This document shows, in pieces, positions 1 through 5,592 of a stretch of 6,434 bases of DNA (positions are counted from its first letter, which is position 1; every line of letters begins with the position of its first letter). A program made the position numbers and the translations under genes. The DNA is from Pseudomonadota bacterium (GTDB lineage: Bacteria; Pseudomonadota; Alphaproteobacteria; Rhizobiales; Xanthobacteraceae), in NCBI GenBank assembly GCA_023423415.1, contig JAFAFP010000072.1, positions 1 to 6,434 on the forward strand, read 5' to 3'. Under the pieces are notes generated by a model. The model saw only the letters and a program-made list of their open reading frames with translations, made no database searches and had not been told where the DNA came from.

Positions 1-764
1 ACATTGTCATGCGCGATGTCGGCGGGCCGGGGCAGCAGGCGCTGAAGAAGGCGCGGGTGCTGGTGATCGGCGCTGGCGGTCTTGGCGCGCCGGTGTTGCT
101 CTATCTCGCGGCCGCGGGCATCGGCACGATCGGGATTGTCGATGACGACCTCGTATCGCTCTCCAATCTGCAGCGGCAGGTGGTTCACACGACTGCGGGT
201 ATCGGCGACGCCAAGGTCGATAGCGCGGCCAATGCGATCGCACACCTCAACCCGCATGTCGCGGTCGAGCGCCATCAGGTGCGGATCAGCGCCGCCAATG
301 CGCTCGATCTGATCGGACGATACGATCTGGTGATCGATGGTTCGGACAACTTTGCGACGCGGTATCTCGTGTCCGATGCCTGCTTCTTCGCCGGCAAGCC
401 GCTGATTACGGGTGCAGTCGGCACCTTTGATGCGGCGCTGACCACATTGCGCGCTCACGAGCGCGACGCGAATGGGAATTTCAATCCGACCTATCGCTGT
501 CTGTTTCCCGAACCGCCGCCGCCCGGCTCGATTCCGGTCTGCTCGGAGGCGGGCATCCTCGGTGCCCTGCCGGGCATTCTCGGATCGATGATGGCGCTGG
601 AAACCATGCGCGAGATTGTTGGCTTCGGCGAGGGTCTCGTCGGGCGTCTGCTGATGTTCGACGCACGCGCGCTGCGTTTCGAGACGCTGACCTATGCGTG
701 GGATCGCAGCAATCCACTCAGTGGCGAAGCGCCATCGATCAAGGATTTGTCAATTCACGACTAG
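1..764 (+). CDS. moeB: HesA/MoeB/ThiF-family adenylyltransferase, 5' truncated by window edge
   Basis: E1-like enzyme that adenylates the C-terminal glycine of a ubiquitin-like sulfur carrier (MoaD for molybdopterin, ThiS for thiamine); cytoplasmic. The frame is open to the left edge. The ATG at 9 aligns with an internal position near residue 18 of E. coli MoeB, and codons for I-V precede it, so roughly 17 or more residues lie outside. Numbering from that ATG, I see the nucleotide-binding GAGGLG (21-26), DDD (45-47), SNLQRQ (52-57, with the active-site Arg56), Lys69, DGSDN with Asp113, and the conserved Cys178 in PVCSEAG. The structural zinc CXXC pairs are degraded: the first reads T-Y-R-C (161-164), the second N-P-L-S (235-238). 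Length is otherwise normal for MoeB (about 250 aa). MoeB versus ThiF or another carrier partner cannot be decided from the sequence, so the symbol is provisional. It converges on the small gene at 818-1195. Confidence 0.88.
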   Translation, partial: IVMRDVGGPGQQALKKARVLVIGAGGLGAPVLLYLAAAGIGTIGIVDDDLVSLSNLQRQVVHTTAGIGDAKVDSAANAIAHLNPHVAVERHQVRISAANALDLIGRYDLVIDGSDNFATRYLVSDACFFAGKPLITGAVGTFDAALTTLRAHERDANGNFNPTYRCLFPEPPPPGSIPVCSEAGILGALPGILGSMMALETMREIVGFGEGLVGRLLMFDARALRFETLTYAWDRSNPLSGEAPSIKDLSIHD

Positions 765-770
765 ATGTCA

Positions 771-812
771 TTGTCATTCCGGCATCGCGCCGAAGCGCAT
801 CCGGAATGGCAA
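771..812. repeat. REP-like imperfect palindrome between convergent genes
   Basis: Positions 771-782 pair with 801-812 over 12 bp with one G-T wobble (774/809). The inner part continues with A784-T800 and T785-A799, two single-base C bulges, and GCGC (787-790) against GCGC (795-798) closing a CGAA loop. The core 'attccgg...ccggaat' resembles, from memory, a dispersed intergenic palindrome common in Bradyrhizobium and Rhodopseudomonas genomes. It nearly fills the 53-nt gap between two convergent stop codons. It could slow or end transcription from both sides, but neither strand has a T-tract, so I call it a repeat and not an intrinsic terminator. Confidence 0.6.
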
Positions 813-817
813 AGCAA

Positions 818-1195
818 TCACTCCGCCGGCTTGGTCCAGCTTGCGACGGTGATGGCGCCCTGCATCACCGACCAGCGATTGTCGATGCTGGTGTTCGGGA
901 CGAGCCGATAGCAGGTGCCCGGTGCGCCAGCCTTCCAGGACGTGCAGAAACCTTCCTTGACCACCTTCCAGGTCCCTTGAGACTTTTCGGTCGGCTCGCC
1001 AGCCTTCTTGATCGGCTCGCGCGTTGCCTTGCCGTCCGGCGTGAACACCATGGTGAAGCGTTGGCGCGTCCTGCTGGTGGCGACGAAGGGTTTGCCGTTG
1101 AAGAACATCGCCTTGATGGCGTCGCCGGTCAGCGCTTGGGACTGCGCAGGCGAGTACAAGAATGGCAGCAATGCAAGGGACAGAAGAGCGCGCAT
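818..1195 (-). CDS. Small secreted protein of unknown function
   Basis: I do not recognise a named family. From the ATG at 1195 it encodes 125 residues. A signal peptide is clear: M-R, then a hydrophobic stretch (residues 3-14), then S-Q-A at 19-21 as a likely signal peptidase I site. The mature part of about 104 residues has alternating hydrophobic/polar stretches suggesting a small beta-rich fold (for example FTMVFTPDGKA at 47-57, GTWKVVKEGFCTSW at 74-87). It has two cysteines, Cys84 and Cys95, placed so that they could form a periplasmic disulfide. Longer in-frame starts up to 1255 exist, but the 1195 start has a GGAGG five bases upstream and begins directly at the signal peptide. It lies 82 nt downstream of the dehydrogenase gene on the same strand and may be partly co-transcribed with it. 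Its role is unknown. Confidence 0.8.
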   Translation of the reverse strand: MRALLSLALLPFLYSPAQSQALTGDAIKAMFFNGKPFVATSRTRQRFTMVFTPDGKATREPIKKAGEPTEKSQGTWKVVKEGFCTSWKAGAPGTCYRLVPNTSIDNRWSVMQGAITVASWTKPAE

Positions 1196-1200
1196 CAAAT

Positions 1201-1205
1201 CCTCC
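1201..1205 (-). promoter_or_regulatory. Shine-Dalgarno GGAGG deciding the start at 1195
   Basis: On the minus strand GGAGG stands five bases before the ATG at 1195, ideal spacing. It falls inside the longer open frame that begins at 1255, so it favours the shorter product with an N-terminal signal peptide. Confidence 0.75.
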
Positions 1206-1277
1206 GATGCAAAACCGTCGTTCGTCGCACTGTAGAACCGGATTCGCGCAGACAATAGGGGCGATAGGGCCGATGCG

Positions 1278-2279
1278 TCACAGCATCGAGGGCAGGACGC
1301 GATCCGGCGGTTTATGACCGTCCATGAACGTCTTGATATTGATGATGACCTTCTCGCCCATGTCGACGCGGCCTTCCACCGTGGCCGATCCCATGTGCGG
1401 CAGCAGCACCACCTTGCCTTCGCGCGCGAGTTTGGCGAGCCGCGGATTCACCGCCGGCTCATGCTCGAACACGTCGAGCCCGGCGCCGGCGATCTCTCCG
1501 GCTGCGATCAGGCGGACCAGCGCATTCTCGTCGATCACCTCGCCGCGCGCGGTGTTCACCACATAGGCGTCCGGCCGCAGCAGCTTCAGCCGCCGTGCCG
1601 AGAGCAGATGATAGGTCGCCGGCGTGTGCGGGCAGTTGACCGACACGATGTCGACGCGCGCCAGCATCTGGTCGAGGCTTTCCCAGTACGTGGCGCTCAA
1701 ATCCTCTTCGATCTGCGCGGGAACCCGGCGGCGGTTGTGATAGTGGATCTGAAGGCCGAAGGCGCGGGCGCGCCTGGCCACGGCCTGGCCGATCCGGCCC
1801 ATGCCGATAATGCCGAGCCGCTTGCCCCAGATGCGGTGGCCCAGCATCCAGGTCGGCGACCAGCCGCCCCATTCATTCTCGCCGGTCAGAACCTGCGAAC
1901 CCTCGGCCAGACGGCGCGGCACAGCGAGAATGAGTGCCATCGTCATGTCGGCGGTGTCTTCGGTCAGGACACCGGGGGTATTGGTGACGGTAATTCCGCG
2001 CTGCAGGGCCGTCGTGACATCGATATTATCGACGCCATTGCCGAAATTGGCGATCAGTTTCAGTTTCTCTCCGGCCTGGGCCAGCACCGAAGCGTCGATC
2101 CGGTCGGTGACGGTCGGCACCAGCACATCGGCGGTCTTCACCGCTGCGACGAGCTCCGCCTGCGTCATCGGCTTGTCGTCGAGGTTCAACTGCGCGTCGA
2201 ATAATTCGCGCATGCGCGTTTCGACCCGCTCGGGAAGTTTCCGCGTCACAACTACGAGGGGCTTTTTGCGAGTCATCAT
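1278..2279 (-). CDS. gyaR: D-isomer-specific 2-hydroxyacid dehydrogenase, glyoxylate reductase type
   Basis: Cytoplasmic oxidoreductase that reversibly reduces 2-oxoacids to D-2-hydroxyacids; by similarity the likely substrates are glyoxylate or hydroxypyruvate. The 333 residues match the usual family length. I see the substrate-side NFGNGVDNID (78-87), the Rossmann GMGRIG (159-164), and the catalytic set Arg245 (NTARGE), Glu274 (VFEHEP) and His295 (LLPHMGSAT), spaced as in characterised glyoxylate reductases. After the second Rossmann strand the sequence is HNRRR (181-185), without the acidic residue typical of NAD-specific members, which suggests NADP(H) preference. Two consecutive ATGs (2279, 2276) can start it. 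An AAGG lies 10 nt before the first, so the first is used here. It is divergent from the SH3-domain gene at 2410. The exact substrate is inferred, since this superfamily has many close paralogues (GhrA, GhrB, PdxB, SerA). Confidence 0.87.
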   Translation of the reverse strand: MMTRKKPLVVVTRKLPERVETRMRELFDAQLNLDDKPMTQAELVAAVKTADVLVPTVTDRIDASVLAQAGEKLKLIANFGNGVDNIDVTTALQRGITVTNTPGVLTEDTADMTMALILAVPRRLAEGSQVLTGENEWGGWSPTWMLGHRIWGKRLGIIGMGRIGQAVARRARAFGLQIHYHNRRRVPAQIEEDLSATYWESLDQMLARVDIVSVNCPHTPATYHLLSARRLKLLRPDAYVVNTARGEVIDENALVRLIAAGEIAGAGLDVFEHEPAVNPRLAKLAREGKVVLLPHMGSATVEGRVDMGEKVIINIKTFMDGHKPPDRVLPSML

Positions 2280-2409
2280 GCGTCCGAAGCCTTACGACAT
2301 TCGTTGTTTTGCGTAGGGGAAAGGACCACGCGTTCAGCCCTCTTTAACCGGGTTCACCGAAAACTGTGCTGTTCCGAGTAAGCCTTTCTGGCACCGTGTT
2401 CTGTAGCAG

Positions 2410-2949
2410 ATGACCGTTCCAAGACAAACCATCCGGGCTATCGCTCTCATCCTTGTATTCTCCGGTCTTGTCTTCGGTCAGCAGGGGCATGCTGCCGGTG
2501 GAGACGGTGCGACCGGCAGCGCCAGCGGTTTGCCGGTGCCGCGCTATGTCAGCTTGAAATCGGAGCGTGTGAATGTGCGGACCGGACCGACCAAGGATCA
2601 CGAGGTCGCGTGGGTTTTCACCAAGCAGGGCCTGCCGGTCGAGATCATTGCGGAATTCGAGACCTGGCGGCGCATTCGGGATTCCGAAGGCGCCGAGGGT
2701 TGGGTGTATCACTCCATGTTGAGTGGGCGTCGCACGGCCGTGGTGACCGCGCGACAGAAGGATCAGCTCATTGGCGTGCTGGAACGCCCTGCAACCGGCG
2801 GTGAGATCACGGCACAGTTGCAGGCGGGGGTGCTCACATCAGTCAAACGCTGCGATGGCCAATGGTGCCGTGTGACCGGCAGACAATTCGATGGCTGGGT
2901 GCCGCAGGAGCGACTCTGGGGCGTCTATCCGAACGAGAAAGTGGATTGA
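2410..2949 (+). CDS. Secreted protein with two SH3-like modules
   Basis: 179 residues. The N-terminus is a typical Sec signal peptide: R5/R9, hydrophobic 10-23, G-H-A ending at residue 28. A first bacterial SH3-like (SH3_3/DUF1058-type) module spans about 46-104, with the hallmark VNVRTGP (54-60), W86 and the closing GWVYHSML (97-104). A second, more divergent module spans about 115-170, with ERPATGG, the CDGQWCRV segment (148-155) and GWVPQERLWG (162-171). Cys148 and Cys153 could pair. Such proteins act in the periplasm, and bacterial SH3 modules often bind peptidoglycan or protein partners, but no specific role can be assigned here. An in-frame TAG at 2404-2406 makes this ATG the first possible start, although no clear Shine-Dalgarno precedes it. 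It converges on irr. Confidence 0.85.
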   Translation: MTVPRQTIRAIALILVFSGLVFGQQGHAAGGDGATGSASGLPVPRYVSLKSERVNVRTGPTKDHEVAWVFTKQGLPVEIIAEFETWRRIRDSEGAEGWVYHSMLSGRRTAVVTARQKDQLIGVLERPATGGEITAQLQAGVLTSVKRCDGQWCRVTGRQFDGWVPQERLWGVYPNEKVD

Positions 2950-2953
2950 GCAC

Positions 2954-2987
2954 AAAAAAATCAGGCGCGTGATATCGCGCGCCTGAT
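2954..2987 (-). terminator. Rho-independent terminator of irr, probably shared
   Basis: A 12-bp stem (2960-2971 with 2976-2987, one G-T wobble) closes an ATAT loop. On the minus strand it is followed directly by seven T residues (A2954-A2960 on the plus strand), the classical intrinsic terminator form. It starts about 30 nt after the irr stop. It also lies 10 nt after the stop of the convergent SH3-domain gene. Read in that direction the hairpin is the same but lacks a T-tract, so it may only partly stop that transcript. Confidence 0.88.
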
Positions 2988-3016
2988 CGAAATTCGCTCT
3001 CGCAAAAAGGCTCTGA

Positions 3017-3538
3017 TCAGCGCCGCTTGTCGATCTTCTTCAGCCGCACCACCACATCGATGCGAGCAACTTCATAGCCTTCCGGCGCGATCGGCATCTT
3101 GTCGACGATCACATCGTCGCCGGGGATATCGACCAGTTCGTTGTCGCCTTCGACAAAGAAATGGTGGTGGTCCGAGGCATTGGTGTCGAAATAGGTCTTG
3201 GACCCATCCACCGCGACCTGGCGCAGCAGACCGACTTCGGTGAACTGATGCAGCGTGTTGTAAACAGTTGCGAGCGACACCGGTACCTTGGCTTTGCTCG
3301 CTTCCTCATAAAGCATTTCCGCCGTCAAATGCCGGTCGCCCTTGGCAAACAGGATCCAGCCCAGCGCCATGCGCTGTCGGGTTGGGCGCAGGCCAACCTC
3401 ACGAAGCATCGACTTGACATCGTGCCAGGGGCATCCGTTCAGGTCAGCGCGGCGAGGATCGCCCATATGTGCACTCAAAGGATGATTCGCGGACGTTTCG
3501 GTCGGCGTGGAAAAAACAATGGTACGCGGTAGGGTCAT
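3017..3538 (-). CDS. irr: Iron response regulator Irr (Fur family)
   Basis: DNA-binding regulator that controls haem and iron genes in Rhizobiales according to haem status. From the ATG at 3538 it has 173 residues; Bradyrhizobium Irr has 163. The haem regulatory motif GCPWHD is at 35-40 (Cys36). The Fur-type winged helix follows, with GLRPTRQRMALGW (49-61) and recognition region SLATVYNTL (88-96), and then the dimerisation domain with YFDTN and the second haem-site HHH (124-126). In Bradyrhizobium, Cys29 and His117-119 mediate haem binding and haem-triggered degradation. The start is uncertain: ATG 3598 (193 aa) has AGAGG 12 nt upstream, and an in-frame TAG six codons before it bars anything longer. 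ATG 3538 gives the family-like length but no visible ribosome site; ATG 3466 gives 149 aa. It is divergent from fabA. Confidence 0.93.
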   Translation of the reverse strand: MTLPRTIVFSTPTETSANHPLSAHMGDPRRADLNGCPWHDVKSMLREVGLRPTRQRMALGWILFAKGDRHLTAEMLYEEASKAKVPVSLATVYNTLHQFTEVGLLRQVAVDGSKTYFDTNASDHHHFFVEGDNELVDIPGDDVIVDKMPIAPEGYEVARIDVVVRLKKIDKRR

Positions 3539-3633
3539 GACGTTTTTCGGTGCCCAATGATCCCGGTTCAAGGCCGAGATTGTTGCATGCGAAATCATAC
3601 ACGAGCAGCACCTCTAATTGCAACTGTTTCGCA

Positions 3634-3650
3634 TCTAGAACGGTTTTAAA
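3634..3650. promoter_or_regulatory. Candidate Irr-binding (ICE-like) dyad between irr and fabA
   Basis: TCTAGAA (3634-3640) and TTTTAAA (3644-3650) form an imperfect inverted repeat (5 of 7 positions) with a 3-nt CGG spacer. It stands out as A/T-rich in an otherwise GC-rich intergenic region. The half-sites resemble the TAGAA/TTCTA half-sites I recall for the iron control element bound by Irr in Rhizobiales. It lies 36 nt upstream of the longest irr start and about 90 nt upstream of fabA, so it could serve autoregulation of irr, control of fabABI, or both. I cannot place convincing -35/-10 elements around it. Confidence 0.4.
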
Positions 3651-3741
3651 CGGGCCCAAACGGCGGCTTTGCCCCTGCTAAACGCTATGTTAGGAACCCG
3701 GCGGGGTCGTCTGGGCGACGAAAATAGGGAACGTGACCGGC

Positions 3742-4272
3742 ATGCAGAGCCGCCAAAGCAGCTACGAGTATGAGGAACTTCTGGCGTGCGGCCGGGGAGA
3801 ATTGTTTGGGGAAGGGCCGCAATTGCCGCTGCCGCCGATGCTGATGTTCGATCGCATTTCGGAACTGTCTGAGCAGGGCGGCGAGCACGGCAAAGGGTTC
3901 GTCCGCGCGGAGCTCGACGTGAAGCCGGATCTTTGGTTTTTCCCCTGTCATTTCAAGGGCGATCCAGTGATGCCAGGCTGTCTTGGCCTTGACGCATTGT
4001 GGCAGCTGCTGGGCTTTTTCCTTGGTTGGTCCGGCTCTTCGGGCAGTGGGCGGGCCCTCGGTCTTGGAGAACTGAAGTTCTCGGGTCAGGTTCTGCCGAG
4101 CATGAAAAAGGTCGTCTACGGTCTTGAGATCAAGCGCGTCATGCGGTCCAAGCTGATCCTTGGCATCGCCGATGGCTGGCTGTCGGCCGACGGCAATGTG
4201 ATCTATCGCGCCAGCGATCTGAAGGTCGGCCTGTTCAAGCAGGACGCACCGATGGCGAGTGGCGCCGCCTGA
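3742..4272 (+). CDS. fabA: 3-hydroxydecanoyl-ACP dehydratase/isomerase FabA
   Basis: Dehydrates 3-hydroxydecanoyl-ACP to trans-2-decenoyl-ACP and isomerises it to the cis-3 form, the branch point for unsaturated fatty acids; cytoplasmic. The 176-residue product is close in length to E. coli FabA (172). Conserved blocks: LLACGRGELFG near the N-terminus, LPPMLMFDR, PDLWFFPCHFKGDPVMPGC with catalytic His70, CLGLDALWQ with catalytic Asp84, GRALGLGELKFSGQVLP, and the C-terminal ASDLKVGLF. The start is chosen at ATG 3742: an AGGGA (3726-3730) lies 11 nt before it, whereas the in-frame GTG at 3733 is only 2 nt from that site. It is the first gene of fabA-fabB-fabI, 66 nt before fabB. The promoter should lie in the region shared with irr. 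Confidence 0.96.
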   Translation: MQSRQSSYEYEELLACGRGELFGEGPQLPLPPMLMFDRISELSEQGGEHGKGFVRAELDVKPDLWFFPCHFKGDPVMPGCLGLDALWQLLGFFLGWSGSSGSGRALGLGELKFSGQVLPSMKKVVYGLEIKRVMRSKLILGIADGWLSADGNVIYRASDLKVGLFKQDAPMASGAA

Positions 4273-4329
4273 TTGGGACGGAAGCTGCAAGGCTGATGAG
4301 TCTTGCGACGCGCACGAACTCAAATTGAC

Positions 4330-4333
4330 GAGG
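4330..4333 (+). promoter_or_regulatory. Shine-Dalgarno GAGG deciding the fabB start at 4339
   Basis: GAGG lies five bases before ATG 4339. A TTG at 4303 in the same frame would add 12 residues that have no counterpart in FabB. The ribosome site and the resulting 406-aa length, equal to E. coli FabB, both favour 4339. Confidence 0.75.
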
Positions 4334-4338
4334 CAGAT

Positions 4339-5559
4339 ATGCGGCGAGTGGTCGTCACCGGGATGGGGATTGTCTCATCCATCGGCAACAATACGCAGGA
4401 GGTTCTTGCGAGTCTTCGTGAAGCGAAATCGGGCATCTCGCGCGCGGATCAGTTCGCGGATCACGGCTTCCGATGTCAGGTCGCCGGCATTCCGAATATC
4501 GATGCCGAAAGCATGATCGATCGGAGGGCCATGCGCTTTCTTGGCCAGGGTGCGGCCTGGAACCACATCGCGATGGAGCAGGCGATCCGTGACAGCGGCG
4601 TCGAAGAAAAGGATATCATCAACGAGCGCACCGGCATCGTGATGGGATCGGGCGGACCTACCACCAGCACGATCGTGGAGGCCGCCGACATCACCCGCGA
4701 AAAAGGATCGCCCAAACGCATCGGGCCGTTCGCCGTCCCGAAAGCCATGTCGTCTACGGCGTCGGCGACGCTCGCGACCTGGTTCAAGATCAAAGGCGTG
4801 AATTATTCGATCTCGTCAGCCTGCGCGACCTCCAACCATTGCATCGGCAATGCCGCGGAGATCATCCAGTGGGGCAAACAGGACATGATCTTCGCCGGCG
4901 GTTGCGAAGACCTTCACTGGACGTTGTCGAACCTGTTCGATGCGATGGGCGCGATGTCGTCGAAGTATAACGACACGCCGACTACAGCCTCGCGAGCCTA
5001 TGACGCGGATCGCGATGGTTTCGTGATCGCAGGCGGCGCTGGCGTTCTCGTGCTGGAAGAACTGGAGCACGCGAAAGCCCGCGGCGCGAAAATTTACGCT
5101 GAGGTCGCTGGATATGGCGCAACCTCGGATGGCCACGACATGGTGGCGCCGTCCGGGGAAGGTGCCGTGCGATGCATGAACATGGCGTTGCAGACCGTCA
5201 ATGTGCCGGTCGATTACATCAACCCGCATGCAACGGCGACGCCGGTCGGCGATGCCAAGGAGATCGAGGCATTGCGCGAAGTGTTCGGCGCGAAGTGCCC
5301 GCCGATCTCTGCGACCAAGTCGTTGACCGGTCACTCGCTCGGCGCGGCCGGTGTGCAGGAGGCGATCTATTCGCTGCTGATGATGAATAACGGCTTCATC
5401 TGCGAGAGCGCCAATATCAAGACCATTGATCCGGCCTTCGCCGACATGCCGATTGTGCGCGAGCGCAAGGACAACGTGAAGCTCGGTTGCGTACTCTCGA
5501 ACTCATTCGGTTTCGGGGGCACCAATGCGTCGGTCGTGTTCAAGCACGTGGATGCATGA
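4339..5559 (+). CDS. fabB: 3-oxoacyl-ACP synthase I FabB
   Basis: Beta-ketoacyl-ACP synthase that condenses malonyl-ACP with acyl-ACP and is needed to elongate the cis-3-decenoyl-ACP made by FabA; cytoplasmic thiolase-fold homodimer. It is 406 residues, as in E. coli. Visible landmarks: VTGMGIVSSIGNN (6-18), the nucleophile Cys162 in SSACATSNHCIGNA, His297 in YINPHATATPVGD, Lys327 in SATKSLTGHSLGAAG with His332, and the C-terminal glycine-rich SNSFGFGGTNAS (387-398). The Cys-His-His triad is therefore intact. The motif that is usually HGTST reads HATAT here (297-301). The WGKQDMIFAGGCEDL and KYNDTPTTASR stretches distinguish it as FabB and not FabF. It sits 66 nt after fabA and 33 nt before fabI in the same direction and is very likely co-transcribed. 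Confidence 0.96.
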   Translation: MRRVVVTGMGIVSSIGNNTQEVLASLREAKSGISRADQFADHGFRCQVAGIPNIDAESMIDRRAMRFLGQGAAWNHIAMEQAIRDSGVEEKDIINERTGIVMGSGGPTTSTIVEAADITREKGSPKRIGPFAVPKAMSSTASATLATWFKIKGVNYSISSACATSNHCIGNAAEIIQWGKQDMIFAGGCEDLHWTLSNLFDAMGAMSSKYNDTPTTASRAYDADRDGFVIAGGAGVLVLEELEHAKARGAKIYAEVAGYGATSDGHDMVAPSGEGAVRCMNMALQTVNVPVDYINPHATATPVGDAKEIEALREVFGAKCPPISATKSLTGHSLGAAGVQEAIYSLLMMNNGFICESANIKTIDPAFADMPIVRERKDNVKLGCVLSNSFGFGGTNASVVFKHVDA

Positions 5560-5592
5560 CGCGCAGATTTTCAACCGGTTAGAAGTCGAAGA

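Noticed and set aside
698..1258. Plus-strand open frame (about 186 codons) running from the end of the moeB-like gene through the small secreted gene
   Set aside because: It overlaps the real genes on both sides and runs through the palindrome. The minus-strand frame has a signal peptide and a good ribosome site; this one does not.
1271..1288. Six-bp hairpin (cgatgc/gcatcg) with the dehydrogenase stop codon in its loop
   Set aside because: Short, no T-tract on either side and partly coding; likely chance in GC-rich sequence.
1314..2204. Long plus-strand open frame (about 296 codons) across the dehydrogenase gene
   Set aside because: It is antisense to a fully recognisable 2-hydroxyacid dehydrogenase with intact catalytic motifs. 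High GC at codon positions produces long antisense frames, and the product has no recognisable motifs.
3652..3674. Bulged GGG/CAAA-TTTG/CCC hairpin in the irr-fabA gap, considered as a leader structure
   Set aside because: Only seven pairs with a two-base bulge, no T-tract and no known riboswitch features.
3685..4323. Minus-strand open frame (about 212 codons) opposite fabA
   Set aside because: Antisense to fabA, whose whole length aligns with the known enzyme; the predicted product has no recognisable domain.
4296..4328. Ten-codon ORF in the fabA-fabB gap, a possible leader peptide
   Set aside because: The AAGG before it is too close to the ATG, and it has no run of regulatory codons and no nearby attenuator-like hairpin.
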